Positions 1 through 9,723 are shown, counted from the first letter of the stretch. The stretch: DNA of 64,000 bases from Mucilaginibacter sp. (GCF_028288185.1 NZ_JAQBOF010000011.1:62001-126000), one strand, 5' to 3'. Numbers and translations: made by a program. The notes: generated from the letters alone by a model not told the origin.

Positions 1-542
1 TTGCCGGGCATAGCGAGGGCTCATTAATTGGGATGATCGCCGCTAAGCGCGAAAAAGCGGATGCTTTTATATCATTAGCTGGTGCAGGCTTCCCGGTAGA
101 GGCGGTATTGAAAACTCAAATTAAAGACCGGGCTTCGGCAAGCAGCTATAAAAAAGCGGTGTTAATGATCGACAGTATTAAAGCAGGGCAGTTTGTAAGG
201 CAAAAGCTTGACCCTGGTTTTGAGGGATTGTTTAGCCCGGTAATACAGCCGTTCCTCCGGTCGTTAATGCAATATGATCCACAACTGGAAATATCCAAAT
301 TAACCGTACCCGTATTATTAATACAGGGAACAACAGATATGCAGGTAAGTGTTGAAAACGCGAAGCTGTTAAAAAAAGCCAACCCGAATGCACAATTAAA
401 GCTAATACCCGGCATGAGCCATATATTGAAAGAAGGGCCCGGCAATATGAAATTAAACCTGGCTACTTATGAGAAAAGCGACCTGCCGCTGCATCCGGGA
501 TTGATACCCATATTAACGGATTTTATTGATGAATTAAAATAA
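1..542 (+). CDS. Alpha/beta hydrolase, C-terminal part (cut by the window edge)
   Basis: The reading frame is open from base 3, so the true start lies left of the window. The first visible residues, AGHSEGS, are the nucleophile elbow of an alpha/beta hydrolase (G-x-S-x-G, Ser codon at 12-14). The other members of the triad are plausible downstream: Asp in the QGTTDMQV strand and His in PGMSHIL, with the spacing usual for the fold. The substrate cannot be told; esterase or peptidase-like roles are both possible. The gene ends at a TAA and converges on a minus-strand lipoprotein gene. Family assignment is secure, function is not. Confidence 0.8.
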   Translation, partial: AGHSEGSLIGMIAAKREKADAFISLAGAGFPVEAVLKTQIKDRASASSYKKAVLMIDSIKAGQFVRQKLDPGFEGLFSPVIQPFLRSLMQYDPQLEISKLTVPVLLIQGTTDMQVSVENAKLLKKANPNAQLKLIPGMSHILKEGPGNMKLNLATYEKSDLPLHPGLIPILTDFIDELK

Positions 543-553
543 ACCCGTTGCAC

Positions 554-592
554 AAAAAAGCGGGCAATCGGACCCTAAACCGACTACCCGCC
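554..592 (-). terminator. Rho-independent terminator of the COG4315-type lipoprotein gene
   Basis: Read on the minus strand this is a two-part stem (GCGGG pairing with CCCGC, and TCGG with CCGA) followed by six T residues. It lies 23 bases beyond the stop of the lipoprotein gene. Confidence 0.7.
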
Positions 593-614
593 AAACAATT
601 AATATACAACATCT

Positions 615-1475
615 TTATAATACAACGGTGGTGTTATTGGTAACCTTCCAAATAGCTGAGCCCGGTGTTGGGAAACTTACTCCTTTAGTACTACCACGCA
701 CGCCCGCATCCTGCCCAAATTGATATAGCGGGTGCCCTTTAAATACTAATTGGGTATGTGCAAATACAGTAATAGTAGTAAACTGTGTTTTGTCTAAAAC
801 GGTTGGTATGCTGCCTATAGTCGTAACTTCGTCCATAGGCCAAACTGTATTATTACTTAGATCGGCCTTGGTAAATGTATTGGTCGCATGCGTATCCTTG
901 GTAAACATGTAAAGTGTGCGGCCGGATGGATCTGTTATAAATGTTGATGCCCCCGTACCGGCAATACTTTGATCTGTATATTGCGCGCCATCAAGACCTA
1001 TTAATTGCGCATTGCCAAACATTACAGAATAATCGGCTTTTGCTACCGCCCAAAGATTTCCAAACGCATCTCCGTTAGCATCGGCAGCATTAACATCGCC
1101 CGAAAAATAATGTAAAGGCCAGCCTTTATAAGTGGTTTGTTTAGATCCATCCGGGCGTGTTGCCACCCCAAAATCAGTAGCAGATAAGCCGGTACCGATG
1201 CTTGGATTTTCTTTATAAAATGGTGGCCATTTAACAGCGCAGGCATCAACGCAGGTTGGTGTGCCGGCTACATCCTTCGAGAAGAAATAAACCGCCATAC
1301 CGTTGTTGTCAGTAATGATATTACCCAGGGTAACGTTAGTAGTTAACTTAAACCCTGTAATAACAACGGGGTTAGGCATAGCCGGGTTGTTATTCTTTTT
1401 TGAACACGATGTACTTAATAACGTAAGTACCGAGACTGCTGCTATCAGATAATAGCTTAATTTCTTAGTTTTCAT
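615..1475 (-). CDS. Secreted-repeat lipoprotein (COG4315 type)
   Basis: The chosen ATG at 1475 opens a lipoprotein signal peptide that ends in the lipobox LSTSC; a longer frame upstream adds 13 residues that fit no signal peptide. The mature part holds two copies of the repeat typical of COG4315/Lipoprotein_15: VYFFSKD followed by CVDACAVKWPPF, and LYMFTKD followed by VWPMDEV. The first copy keeps the Cys pair and the second lacks it. The family is of unknown function and is usually found on the cell envelope. The product is probably anchored by its lipidated Cys in a membrane. The gene stands alone with its own terminator. Confidence 0.75.
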   Translation of the reverse strand: MKTKKLSYYLIAAVSVLTLLSTSCSKKNNNPAMPNPVVITGFKLTTNVTLGNIITDNNGMAVYFFSKDVAGTPTCVDACAVKWPPFYKENPSIGTGLSATDFGVATRPDGSKQTTYKGWPLHYFSGDVNAADANGDAFGNLWAVAKADYSVMFGNAQLIGLDGAQYTDQSIAGTGASTFITDPSGRTLYMFTKDTHATNTFTKADLSNNTVWPMDEVTTIGSIPTVLDKTQFTTITVFAHTQLVFKGHPLYQFGQDAGVRGSTKGVSFPTPGSAIWKVTNNTTVVL

Positions 1476-1579
1476 ATTTTCAGTATTTAGTTTATCGTTT
1501 TCGTTTATTCTCAATACGCACTATAATTGCAAGGCGTTGCTTTCAAATAAAAAAATTTAATAACTGATACAAAAAACAT

Positions 1580-1605
1580 AAAGGGCCGCTAAATAGCAGC
1601 CCTTT
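1580..1605 (-). terminator. Stem-loop behind the ArsR-SRPBCC pair
   Basis: An 11-bp stem (AAAGGGCTGCT on the minus strand, with one G-T pair) closes a 4-base loop 23 bases past the stop of the SRPBCC gene. A T-rich stretch follows after two bases, so it probably ends the ArsR-SRPBCC transcript. Confidence 0.6.
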
Positions 1606-1627
1606 ATTAATCAATACATTATGAAGC

Positions 1628-2116
1628 CTATGATTCCAGCAATTCGTCCAAATTGTTCAAGCCCATAGTAAAGCCTCCTTCAAAGCCCATTTCAATGATT
1701 TTTTCAAGGTCCCCATCTTTATCAAATGATATAGTTATTTCCATCATAGACCCGGTGTCGGTCGATTTGAATTTATTTAACCAATTCATACTTGGGAAAT
1801 TGGCATCGATATTGCCGTTTTCATCACAAAAATCGCTCTTATTGGTAAAGCTTTTTTGCGGATCTATAGCCTTGTAATTAACAAGGCACCACGCTTTTTC
1901 GCCATTGGGGCCGGCCATACAATACAGCCAGTGGCCGCCTTCGCTAAAATCCATTGTTTTAGTTATAGCGCGCCATGGTCTGGGGGCCCACCATTTCTCT
2001 AATAAGCTGCTGTCGGTCCATGCTTTCCATACTTTTTCTACCGGGGCGTTAAACGCGCGGGTAATGTTTAACTTTCTGTTAGCCAAGTCTTTCGAAATTT
2101 CGATTTTGTTTGTCAT
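1628..2116 (-). CDS. SRPBCC/AHSA1-type domain protein
   Basis: A 162-residue START-like (SRPBCC) protein of the AHSA1 group. The N-terminus RAFNAPVEKVWKAWTD and the following EKWWAPRPW are the family's characteristic opening, and the C-terminal helix FTMGLNNLDELL closes the ligand cavity. Such proteins bind hydrophobic ligands, but the substrate is rarely known. The gene begins 12 bases after the stop of an ArsR regulator on the same strand. This ArsR-AHSA1 pairing is very common in bacteria, and the SRPBCC protein is probably controlled by the regulator. The fold is certain; the function is open. Confidence 0.85.
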   Translation of the reverse strand: MTNKIEISKDLANRKLNITRAFNAPVEKVWKAWTDSSLLEKWWAPRPWRAITKTMDFSEGGHWLYCMAGPNGEKAWCLVNYKAIDPQKSFTNKSDFCDENGNIDANFPSMNWLNKFKSTDTGSMMEITISFDKDGDLEKIIEMGFEGGFTMGLNNLDELLES

Positions 2117-2128
2117 GATTATTTGTTT

Positions 2129-2434
2129 TTAAAGGTCATTTAATACATCGTCTAATTGGTCAAAGCGGTCTTCCCATATCTTACGGAAGGTATCCAGCCA
2201 TTGGTCTACTTCTTTCATTTTGTTAGCGTTTACATGATAATAGATTTCCCTGCCCGATTGCTTTTGCGTAACAGCCTCACACTCGGCAAGTATCTGAATG
2301 TGTTTTGATACCGCCTGGCGTGTACTGTTAAAATGTTCGGCCAGCGCATTTGGTGTCATGGCATGAATGGCCAGTAATGCTAAAATGGCTCTGCGGGTTG
2401 GGTCGGCTATCGCCTGGAAAATATCTCTTCTCAT
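2129..2434 (-). CDS. ArsR-family winged-helix transcriptional regulator
   Basis: The start at 2434 ([18 protein letters not shown]) matches the standard opening of this subfamily; a longer frame adds 15 residues with no family support. The winged helix follows, with recognition helix [13 protein letters not shown] and wing [12 protein letters not shown]. The ArsR metal-binding ELCVCDL motif is missing, so this belongs to the non-metal subgroup that is usually paired with an SRPBCC protein. That partner lies 12 bases downstream, which makes a two-gene operon. Autorepression is likely by analogy, but no operator was identified. Confidence 0.88.
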   Translation of the reverse strand: MRRDIFQAIADPTRRAILALLAIHAMTPNALAEHFNSTRQAVSKHIQILAECEAVTQKQSGREIYYHVNANKMKEVDQWLDTFRKIWEDRFDQLDDVLNDL

Positions 2435-2610
2435 TTTATTTGCAACTGATTGATTGCAAATATATGTGCAACCTTTCATTTGCGCAAATTTATTTTAAAA
2501 TATTTTTATGTAAATGAGGGATTATCGGGGCATCTGTATAAATGAATTGCATATAGATAGCGTTAATTAAAATTAATTTTTACTTTTATTAACCAAGTAA
2601 ACCAATCGCT

Positions 2611-4719
2611 ATGCCCATTTTAAATAAACAAAAAGCTGTTTGTCTTTTTTTAATTGCTTCAGCTATTCTATTAAATGCCAATTACGTTTGTGCGCAAACT
2701 GTAGTTAGCCTGAAGGGGTTTAATAAAAACAACGGAGTTAATGTAAAAAACACCGGTTCAAAGATCGATTTAACCTGGCCAGCTGGCCCAACAGAACAAG
2801 GCCGCGTGGTTTTTGATCTGGATAAAAACAACCCGCTGTTTAAAAGTATACAAACAACCAGTAAGGGTGCTTATAAAGAAATAGCCGTCAATCTTAACCC
2901 CGAATTTATCCTCACCATAGGCAAGCGCGATCTGATATCGCAAAACGGTTGGAATATTTTCTTCGACCGTGTACCGCTAAAACCGTTTAAGGCTTATAAT
3001 GTTGAAATGGATAAAACCAATGCCGCTGTAAGATCAGAAGGCTCGCGTACCATTGTAAGCATTAACAGTATAAAGGCAAGTACTTTTAGCGGGCATATAG
3101 AGGTCACCTTTTATAATGGCAGCCCGCTATTTAATGTGGCGGCTGTTATGGCTACAGATGTTGATTCGACAGCAATAGTTTATGATGCCGGCATGGTAAG
3201 CAAAAATCCGGCATGGAGCAAAATTAGCTGGGCAAAAGTTACCGATGAATTTACTAATGCCAGCGTTACACCAACCGACAGCAGCCGTAATATAGAGGTA
3301 AAATACCGCACCATAATAGGGCAAACTACCAATGGCAGCCTGGCTATTTTCCCAGCGCCGCACCAATATTTTTATCCGTTGGATGAAGCTTTTAACTTAA
3401 AATTTACCTGGTATGGTACCAACTACCGCAAAATGATACCCGGCTTTGGCATAGGCATACGCCAGGACCTGTATGGCGACCATCGTTACGTGCCCTGGTT
3501 TAACGCGCCGCCTGCTACCCAGCAACGCTTAAATTTTTTCTGTATGGTTAGTGCCGCAGATGGCAAAAGCATTTTAGAACAGGTAAAGAAATTTACGCAT
3601 AATGATCATTTTATACCCTTGCCTGGCTATAAAACCATGGCAAGCCATTTCCATAATGAATATACTACCTCCGTATTATTAAAGGGCAAACCGGTAGAGG
3701 ATGAGCCTGAATATGTACGGGTATTTAAAACCCTTGGGGTTAATATAGTCCACCTGGCCGAGTTTCATGGCGGCGGTCACCCAAAAGGGCCGGATGAATT
3801 GCGATTGAAGGAGCTAAATACCTTATTCAAAGAGTGCGAAAAAGAATCGCATGGTAATTTTTTGCTGCTGCCGGGCGAGGAGCCTAATGAGTTTTTTGGC
3901 GGCCACTGGCTGGAATTTTTCCCTAAGCCTGTTTATTGGATCATGTCGCGCAAAGAGGGTGTGCCTTTTGTTGCCGAGGACAGCCGCTTTGGTAAAGTTT
4001 ATCATATACGTGATAAGGATGACATGCTTAAACTGCTGGAAACTGTAAACGGGCTGGCCTGGACCGCTCATGCCCGTACCAAAGGGTCAACCGGCTACCC
4101 GGACCTGTATAAAAACGAGGCTTTTTATAAATCAGATCATTTTAATGGCGCTGCCTGGAAAAATATCCCGGCAGATCTATCAACCGTTAGGATGGGTAAA
4201 CGCGTTTTTGATTTGATGGACGACATGAACAACTGGGGACTGAAAAAGAAAGTACTGGCCGAGTCGGATATATTTACCGTCACCCAGCAAAACGAAATGT
4301 ATGCCCACGTAAATATTAACTACTTAAAATTAAACGCCCTGCCCGAATTTAAAAATGGCTGGCAACCTGTATTAGATGTATTAAAAAGCGGTAACTTCTT
4401 TTCGACCACCGGCGAGGTTTTGATACCAACATTTAAAGTCAATGGTGCCGAGGCGGGATCGACCATTAAAGTAACCGGCGCAACCAAATCAATTGTCGAT
4501 TTCTCGGTTAAATGGACCTACCCGCTAAACTTTGCCGAACTAATAACCGGCGATGGCAAAAACGTTTATCGCCAAAAAATAGATCTGACCAATACCACCG
4601 CTTTTGGCAGCAAGAGTTTCCATATCCCTATGAATTTAAAAGGAAAAACATGGATCCGCCTGGAGGTTTGGGATGCGGCTGTTAATGGCGCGTTTACACA
4701 AACGATTTGGTTGGATTAG
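2611..4719 (+). CDS. Secreted PHP-like metallohydrolase (predicted)
   Basis: A 702-residue protein with a signal peptide ending near VCAQ. The first 330 residues look like beta-rich accessory domains. The rest carries, in the right order, the metal ligands of a PHP/CehA-type phosphoesterase fold: HFH at 346-348 followed by T-T-S, an acidic GEE at 423-424, GHW with His432, WTAHA with His487, and an ESD with Asp553. A beta-sandwich seems to follow (KVNGAEAGSTIKV). PHP proteins use two or three metals to hydrolyse phosphoesters, and secreted members may act on extracellular phosphate esters or glycans. This was assigned from the motif order only. The gene has no clear operon partner; the secreted protein at 4761 is 41 bases downstream and may be cotranscribed. 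Confidence 0.55.
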   Translation: MPILNKQKAVCLFLIASAILLNANYVCAQTVVSLKGFNKNNGVNVKNTGSKIDLTWPAGPTEQGRVVFDLDKNNPLFKSIQTTSKGAYKEIAVNLNPEFILTIGKRDLISQNGWNIFFDRVPLKPFKAYNVEMDKTNAAVRSEGSRTIVSINSIKASTFSGHIEVTFYNGSPLFNVAAVMATDVDSTAIVYDAGMVSKNPAWSKISWAKVTDEFTNASVTPTDSSRNIEVKYRTIIGQTTNGSLAIFPAPHQYFYPLDEAFNLKFTWYGTNYRKMIPGFGIGIRQDLYGDHRYVPWFNAPPATQQRLNFFCMVSAADGKSILEQVKKFTHNDHFIPLPGYKTMASHFHNEYTTSVLLKGKPVEDEPEYVRVFKTLGVNIVHLAEFHGGGHPKGPDELRLKELNTLFKECEKESHGNFLLLPGEEPNEFFGGHWLEFFPKPVYWIMSRKEGVPFVAEDSRFGKVYHIRDKDDMLKLLETVNGLAWTAHARTKGSTGYPDLYKNEAFYKSDHFNGAAWKNIPADLSTVRMGKRVFDLMDDMNNWGLKKKVLAESDIFTVTQQNEMYAHVNINYLKLNALPEFKNGWQPVLDVLKSGNFFSTTGEVLIPTFKVNGAEAGSTIKVTGATKSIVDFSVKWTYPLNFAELITGDGKNVYRQKIDLTNTTAFGSKSFHIPMNLKGKTWIRLEVWDAAVNGAFTQTIWLD

Positions 4720-4760
4720 CCAAAACCGGTATATTAGATAACTAGCTAAACCTTAACCAA

Positions 4761-5375
4761 ATGAAAACACTACACTTATTAATAGCATTGCTTTTCGCCG
4801 CCACAATTGCTAATGCACAAGCTATTGATAGCACAGAAATCCAGTTTCAAAAAGTGCTTGATGATGGCAAAATGACCTTTACTATGCCGCCGGGCTATGT
4901 AACAACCCCAATAGTAAAAAACAGGCAAATGCATTACGAGTTTGCGGTAAAATCTGTCGATAAGTCTTACGAGATACGCTACTCTGTTTCGCCTATGACC
5001 ATTAAAGGATTAGCAGGGATGTATGAAAATAAAGATAAGGCCAAAGAGGAACTTACGGCTAGAACCTTATCTATGACAGTTGCACTTAATGTTGGCGGCG
5101 GATTATGGGACCCAACAATGGGTTTCGGTCCGTTTCCGCCGGAAGCAGTTAAAAGAGAGTTTGGAGCCGACTGGGGTGGTACCTGGTTTATCAATATTAA
5201 AAATAATTCTTTTGGTACCGAGTATAAATATTGTGGGATGACCACATTGCATAAAACCGGTGCTGCCGATGCCTATATAATGTATCTCTGTAACTCGAAA
5301 GAAGATCTGATTACCCTGATGAAAGATAATATGAAGGTGGATGGCCTCTTTTACGCGCTTAAATTTAGAGATTAA
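4761..5375 (+). CDS. Secreted protein of unknown function
   Basis: 204 residues with a clean signal peptide (MKTLHLLIALLFAATIANAQ). I do not recognise the family. The mature protein is beta-rich, has few Cys residues and contains a Pro/Gly-rich stretch (GFGPFPPEAVKREFGADWGG) in its middle. It follows the PHP-like gene by 41 bases on the same strand, so joint transcription is possible. Its stop codon overlaps by 4 bases the stop of the convergent DUF4249 gene. Confidence 0.65.
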   Translation: MKTLHLLIALLFAATIANAQAIDSTEIQFQKVLDDGKMTFTMPPGYVTTPIVKNRQMHYEFAVKSVDKSYEIRYSVSPMTIKGLAGMYENKDKAKEELTARTLSMTVALNVGGGLWDPTMGFGPFPPEAVKREFGADWGGTWFINIKNNSFGTEYKYCGMTTLHKTGAADAYIMYLCNSKEDLITLMKDNMKVDGLFYALKFRD

Positions 5376-6163
5376 AGTACCGTAAAATTTAAAGTATCAG
5401 CCTGCATAGCGGTAAAAATACCAAATCCATTAACAATATTGGTAGGTACCTGGTTCAAATCCTGCGATGATGTGCGGGTATTGTTATTTAGCAGGTTGAT
5501 GTATTCCTGGTTAACCCTGAGCAGTATAATCTGGTAAGCTCCAAGATAAGCAAAAGGACTGGCAGTAAGATTGTAGTACGATGCCCGGTTAGTGTTGATC
5601 TGCGAGTTTAACGGCTTGTCACTTGAAAAACTGTTAACAGGCACAGTCGCACTTACCCCTTTAATTACCAACACATGATTTAATGAATCGGGGTTTGACC
5701 AACTGAACAGGTTTAAAACTGTGCCCCTATTGCCCGGTGTGCCGGATACAATGGTTATGCCCGGATACTGCGAAACAAAATTTACCGGTTTAGCGGGCAT
5801 CACCGTGCTGGCCGTAACATTATAGCCCAGATAGTTAAACTGTAGACTATACGTTTTGCCCGTAACCAAAAAGGTTAAGTTGGTGTAAGTATAAACACCG
5901 GATGTTGATTCTGTTAACTGTACCTTTTGGCTGCCATCAGATATATATACTTTCATCCCCGTAATATGCGCGCCGTATACAGCGGTATCGGTCAATGATT
6001 TTTGCTGATACAATTTGACAACCACCGGCTGCCCGGGCATAAGGTACGACTCGATAACCGGTAGTGTAGTACTTTTAGTGTCCGGGTTATCTTTAGTGCA
6101 AGCACTAAGGATAGTTACCGTAAGTAAGATAATTATTATTGATATATGTTTTTTGATTACCAT
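5372..6163 (-). CDS. DUF4249-type lipoprotein, partner of the TonB-dependent receptor
   Basis: A 263-residue lipoprotein with lipobox ILSAC directly after a hydrophobic N-terminus. The opening of the mature protein (LPVIESYLMPGQPVVVKLYQQKSL) and the following GAHITGMKVYISDG are typical of DUF4249. DUF4249 genes commonly follow TonB-dependent receptor genes in Bacteroidota, and this one overlaps the receptor gene by 7 bases. It is probably a surface lipoprotein that helps the receptor capture its ligand, as SusD does for SusC; that role is inferred. Confidence 0.8.
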   Translation of the reverse strand: MVIKKHISIIIILLTVTILSACTKDNPDTKSTTLPVIESYLMPGQPVVVKLYQQKSLTDTAVYGAHITGMKVYISDGSQKVQLTESTSGVYTYTNLTFLVTGKTYSLQFNYLGYNVTASTVMPAKPVNFVSQYPGITIVSGTPGNRGTVLNLFSWSNPDSLNHVLVIKGVSATVPVNSFSSDKPLNSQINTNRASYYNLTASPFAYLGAYQIILLRVNQEYINLLNNNTRTSSQDLNQVPTNIVNGFGIFTAMQADTLNFTVL

Positions 6164-8904
6164 CTTAAGCTAAGTGTTAAATTGGGGGTAAAGCCCAGGT
6201 AAGTAACATCGGTAGTAATTACCTGGTAGTTTTGTACCTGGTACTCGCGGTACCAGATGTTTTTATGGTTATATACATTAAATAACGACAGCCCTATGCT
6301 GCCTGTTTTGTTGCCGTTTATTTTTAGCAAGTCGTAAGTTGCAGAAAGATCAAGCCGGTGATAATTGGGCAGACGTTCGGCGTTTTTTGCGCCTACGTTA
6401 AACGCCGTGGTTTTATTACCATCGGCACCGGTAATAGTATAGCTTGATAGCGGTACCGTATAAGGGTGGCCGGTGCTGAAAATAAACACTGCCGAGAAGT
6501 TCCACCGGTCATAATGATACATGTTGATGGATTTAAACTCATGCGTAACATCCTGGTCTGCCGGGTAATAACTATTGCCATATACCGCGAATTTGTTTTG
6601 TGTATTGGCCAAAGTATAACTCAGCCAACCGGTATACTGCCCCAGCTTTTTCTGTAACAACACTTCTATACCTTTAGCGTTACCCTGCCCGGTGTAAAAT
6701 GCCTGCTCTATGGTTGCATTACCGCTGCCGGGCCCAAAACCTTGTTGTTTAATGGTGTATTGTGTCAGCCCGGATAGTGTTTTATAGTAACCCTCCACAT
6801 TAATTAAAAACTGATCATTCTCATAACTGGCGCCGCCCATGTAATGCCGGGCCATACCTACGGGTATGGTGCTGCCATCTGATATCACCCAAAAATTGCG
6901 GTTTCCGTTTAATACATCCTGCCTTGTAACCTGGTTTATAAACTGGTAAAACTGGCCCGTTGCGGCTTTTAAAGTAAAATGATCATTTAGGGTATAGCTT
7001 GCCGAGAAACGGGGTTCAAAGTATTGCTTACCTGTCTCCTGGAACCAGGTGGTGCGCATGCCGGGCTGGATGTGTAGCTTACCGGTAGGATCATACTCTA
7101 TCTCGGCATAACCACCGCCTAAAAACGTTTTATTATGCTGACTGATCAGTTTATTAGTGTCATTCTGCGTATACTCATAGTTGATTTGCTGATGGGTGGC
7201 AAAACCGCCATACAATAGCTTTAGTGTGTTGCTTATTTGCCAGTCCCATTCTGTTTTGGCGCTAAAATCTTTCAGATCGTTTGTTTCAACAGTACCGTTG
7301 CTAAAGGCTACATCATTCCCACTTACATAGTTAACACCCGAGTTGGTGCGGTTGCGGTCATTAAAATAAGATGAATAAGTAACGTAGGTGTTTGAGTGTA
7401 CATTTTTACCCCATACCGATGACCATTTTAAGCTGCCGCTCAAATTGCCATATTTTGTATAATCGGTAATAGAATTACTTATAATGCTTGAATTAAATGA
7501 TGGCAGATCCCTGCTGTTGTCGGTTTTATCGGTACCGGTATAAAAACTCAGGGCCAACGTATTATTAGTATTAAGGTGATAAGTATAACGTGCGTCGGCG
7601 TCATAAAAATGCGATGCCGGGGTAACCTGCTGGCCAAAACCGCCGCCGCCACCACCGCCAAAACCACCACCACCGCCGCTGCCTGTGGCAGGTATGGTAG
7701 TGGCGTTAAATTGTTTAAAGATCTTGTCGTATAGCGGCCCCTGGTAAGAGCGCCTAAAAGCCAGCAATAAAGATGACTTATCATTTACAGGGGTTTCTGC
7801 AAAAACGTTTAAGCTTAATAAGCTAAGGTCAACGCCAAAGGTGGCTTGTTTGGCATTGCCATCCTTGCCGGTTATTTCGGTAACGCTTGATAGTCTGCCG
7901 CCATATTTTGCAGAGAAACCACCTTTGTATAATTGTACATCTTTAACCGCATTGGCATTAAACGCGCCAAAAAAACCATAAAGGTGATCAACCTGGTAAA
8001 CAGTAAATCCATCAAAAACTACCAGGTTTTGGTCTGGTGTACCACCCCGAACATACGCCCCCGATGATGACTCATTAGTACCACTTACCCCGGGCATTAA
8101 TTGAAATGCCTTTAATACGTCTTTCTCTCCCATGTTGGGTAATTTGTCCAAACTAGCCGGTGTAAGCTGCAACACACCTACCTTTTTAGCATCGGTATTC
8201 ATTACCCCGCTTTTTTTACCAAGGATGGTGATCTCATTTAGTGTATTAAGTGCGGGCAGCATTTCAACAGTTATCGAATTTTTTATCTTTTCGGCATCAA
8301 GCCTGAAACGATAAGTTTGATAGCCGGAGTAACTAGCCTCTACAACACAGGTATCAGCCGGGACATTAAAAAATACAAACAACCCATCGGCTCCTGTCGA
8401 GAAGGATAATGGCGTATTGAGCACCCGCACCGTTGCTGCAGGTAAAGACTCGCCTGTGCTTTGATCGATCACCTTGCCACTTACGGAGAAATTAAAGTTT
8501 TTGGGCGGGCTTTTGGGTAATTCGACCGGTGTTAAATGGGTCGCGGCGGCGGCTGTCCATAACATATCCATTTTTTTTAAGCGTGCCAGGTCATCCGTAT
8601 TTTCAAGAATATAAATTTTATCAGACTCTACCCAATAATGTAAATGGTTGTTGCTGCATACCTGGTCCAATACATTTTTTAATGATTCGTTTAAAAAATG
8701 ATCAACAACATGATATTTGCTTATGGAATCTCGTTCGAATACGAATTTTAAATGATAGTCTTTTGCCAGGGTGTCTAACATCAAATCAAGCGAACAGGTA
8801 AAGAGCTTGCTTACGTATACCTTTTTTAGTGTTTTTTGAGTTTGCTGTGCAAATACCCCCGTTGCCAAACCTGTAAATAACAATGCCAGTAACAATTTTC
8901 TCAT
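6157..8904 (-). CDS. TonB-dependent outer-membrane receptor with STN domain
   Basis: The ATG at 8904 opens the signal peptide MRKLLLALLFTGLATGVFAQ; a TTG 12 bases upstream is less likely. Domains follow in order: an STN (secretin/TonB short N-terminal) domain at about residues 30-100, a carboxypeptidase-regulatory-like domain (SGKVIDQSTGESLPAATV) at about 140-225, a plug (DVLKAFQLMPGVSGT, YVRGGTPDQNLVVFDG) and a 22-strand-type barrel. A Gly-rich run near residue 410 lies in the first part of the barrel. STN domains normally signal to a FecR anti-sigma factor, but none is nearby; a LytS/LytTR pair lies 105 bases upstream on the same strand. The DUF4249 gene follows with a 7-base overlap. The ligand is unknown. 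Confidence 0.9.
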   Translation of the reverse strand: MRKLLLALLFTGLATGVFAQQTQKTLKKVYVSKLFTCSLDLMLDTLAKDYHLKFVFERDSISKYHVVDHFLNESLKNVLDQVCSNNHLHYWVESDKIYILENTDDLARLKKMDMLWTAAAATHLTPVELPKSPPKNFNFSVSGKVIDQSTGESLPAATVRVLNTPLSFSTGADGLFVFFNVPADTCVVEASYSGYQTYRFRLDAEKIKNSITVEMLPALNTLNEITILGKKSGVMNTDAKKVGVLQLTPASLDKLPNMGEKDVLKAFQLMPGVSGTNESSSGAYVRGGTPDQNLVVFDGFTVYQVDHLYGFFGAFNANAVKDVQLYKGGFSAKYGGRLSSVTEITGKDGNAKQATFGVDLSLLSLNVFAETPVNDKSSLLLAFRRSYQGPLYDKIFKQFNATTIPATGSGGGGGFGGGGGGGFGQQVTPASHFYDADARYTYHLNTNNTLALSFYTGTDKTDNSRDLPSFNSSIISNSITDYTKYGNLSGSLKWSSVWGKNVHSNTYVTYSSYFNDRNRTNSGVNYVSGNDVAFSNGTVETNDLKDFSAKTEWDWQISNTLKLLYGGFATHQQINYEYTQNDTNKLISQHNKTFLGGGYAEIEYDPTGKLHIQPGMRTTWFQETGKQYFEPRFSASYTLNDHFTLKAATGQFYQFINQVTRQDVLNGNRNFWVISDGSTIPVGMARHYMGGASYENDQFLINVEGYYKTLSGLTQYTIKQQGFGPGSGNATIEQAFYTGQGNAKGIEVLLQKKLGQYTGWLSYTLANTQNKFAVYGNSYYPADQDVTHEFKSINMYHYDRWNFSAVFIFSTGHPYTVPLSSYTITGADGNKTTAFNVGAKNAERLPNYHRLDLSATYDLLKINGNKTGSIGLSLFNVYNHKNIWYREYQVQNYQVITTDVTYLGFTPNLTLSLRW

Positions 8905-9009
8905 CCTTCTAATCAATAGCTTTAAACCGAAGGTGCGCCATGATAGTGACTATATAAAATAAATGAGATAAACCCCGATAAAACGCAGACCAACAGGGCA
9001 AATTTGTAG

Positions 9010-9723
9010 CTACTCTATTTCGCGGCCAATCATTTTATTGATGCTTAGGCGGTAATTGTCGCTAAGTGGTAATTCTATATCGGCGCTCAATACCTTGCCC
9101 CGTCTTATATGCGATATATAATCAACATTGATCAGATAAGATTTATGGATCCGGTAAAACTGTTCGGGTGGTAATTGCAATTCTATCGCTTTAAGGCTGG
9201 TTCTTGATAGTATGGGTTTTTGGTTATCGTTCAAAACTATTTTTACATAATCCTTTAATCCCTGTATATATTGAATATCGCTGAAATTAACCTTTATAAG
9301 TATGTAGTCCGAAGACACAAACAGGTAGTTTTTATAAAAGCCCACAGGAGCAGCCGGCGTGTTTTTTAATTCAAAAAGTTGATAGGCCTTTTGGCAGGCT
9401 CTTAAAAAACGCTCCTGCGGTACCGGCTTTACCAGATAATCAAGCACCTCAAGCTCAAAGCCATCAATGGCAAATTTTTCGTAAGCGGTAACAAATATTA
9501 CAATTGGTTTGGTAACCAGGCTTTTAACCAGTTGTATACCACTAAGGCCGGGCATATGTATATCGCAAAATAAAACGTCAACCCGTTCTGTTTGCATAAT
9601 TGTCAGGGCCTCGGCAGCGGTACGGCAGCGGCCTATAATTTTAATATAGCCAACATCTTTTAAATTATCCTCCATTAGCTTTAGGGCCAATGTTTCATCA
9701 TCAACCAACAGGCATTGCATCAT
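9010..9723 (-). CDS. LytTR-family response regulator
   Basis: 237 residues. The receiver domain has the acidic pair at D8-D9, phospho-acceptor D54 (FCDIHMPG), T79 and K99 (YLVKP). The C-terminal half is a LytTR DNA-binding domain, seen in the YIQGLKDYVKI strand and YRIHKSYLINVDYI. It is the partner of the kinase gene upstream, which it overlaps by 4 bases (ATGA). LytTR regulators bind paired direct repeats near promoters. The gap to the receptor gene downstream is 105 bases, so it may be cotranscribed with it or control it. Confidence 0.93.
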   Translation of the reverse strand: MMQCLLVDDETLALKLMEDNLKDVGYIKIIGRCRTAAEALTIMQTERVDVLFCDIHMPGLSGIQLVKSLVTKPIVIFVTAYEKFAIDGFELEVLDYLVKPVPQERFLRACQKAYQLFELKNTPAAPVGFYKNYLFVSSDYILIKVNFSDIQYIQGLKDYVKIVLNDNQKPILSRTSLKAIELQLPPEQFYRIHKSYLINVDYISHIRRGKVLSADIELPLSDNYRLSINKMIGREIE

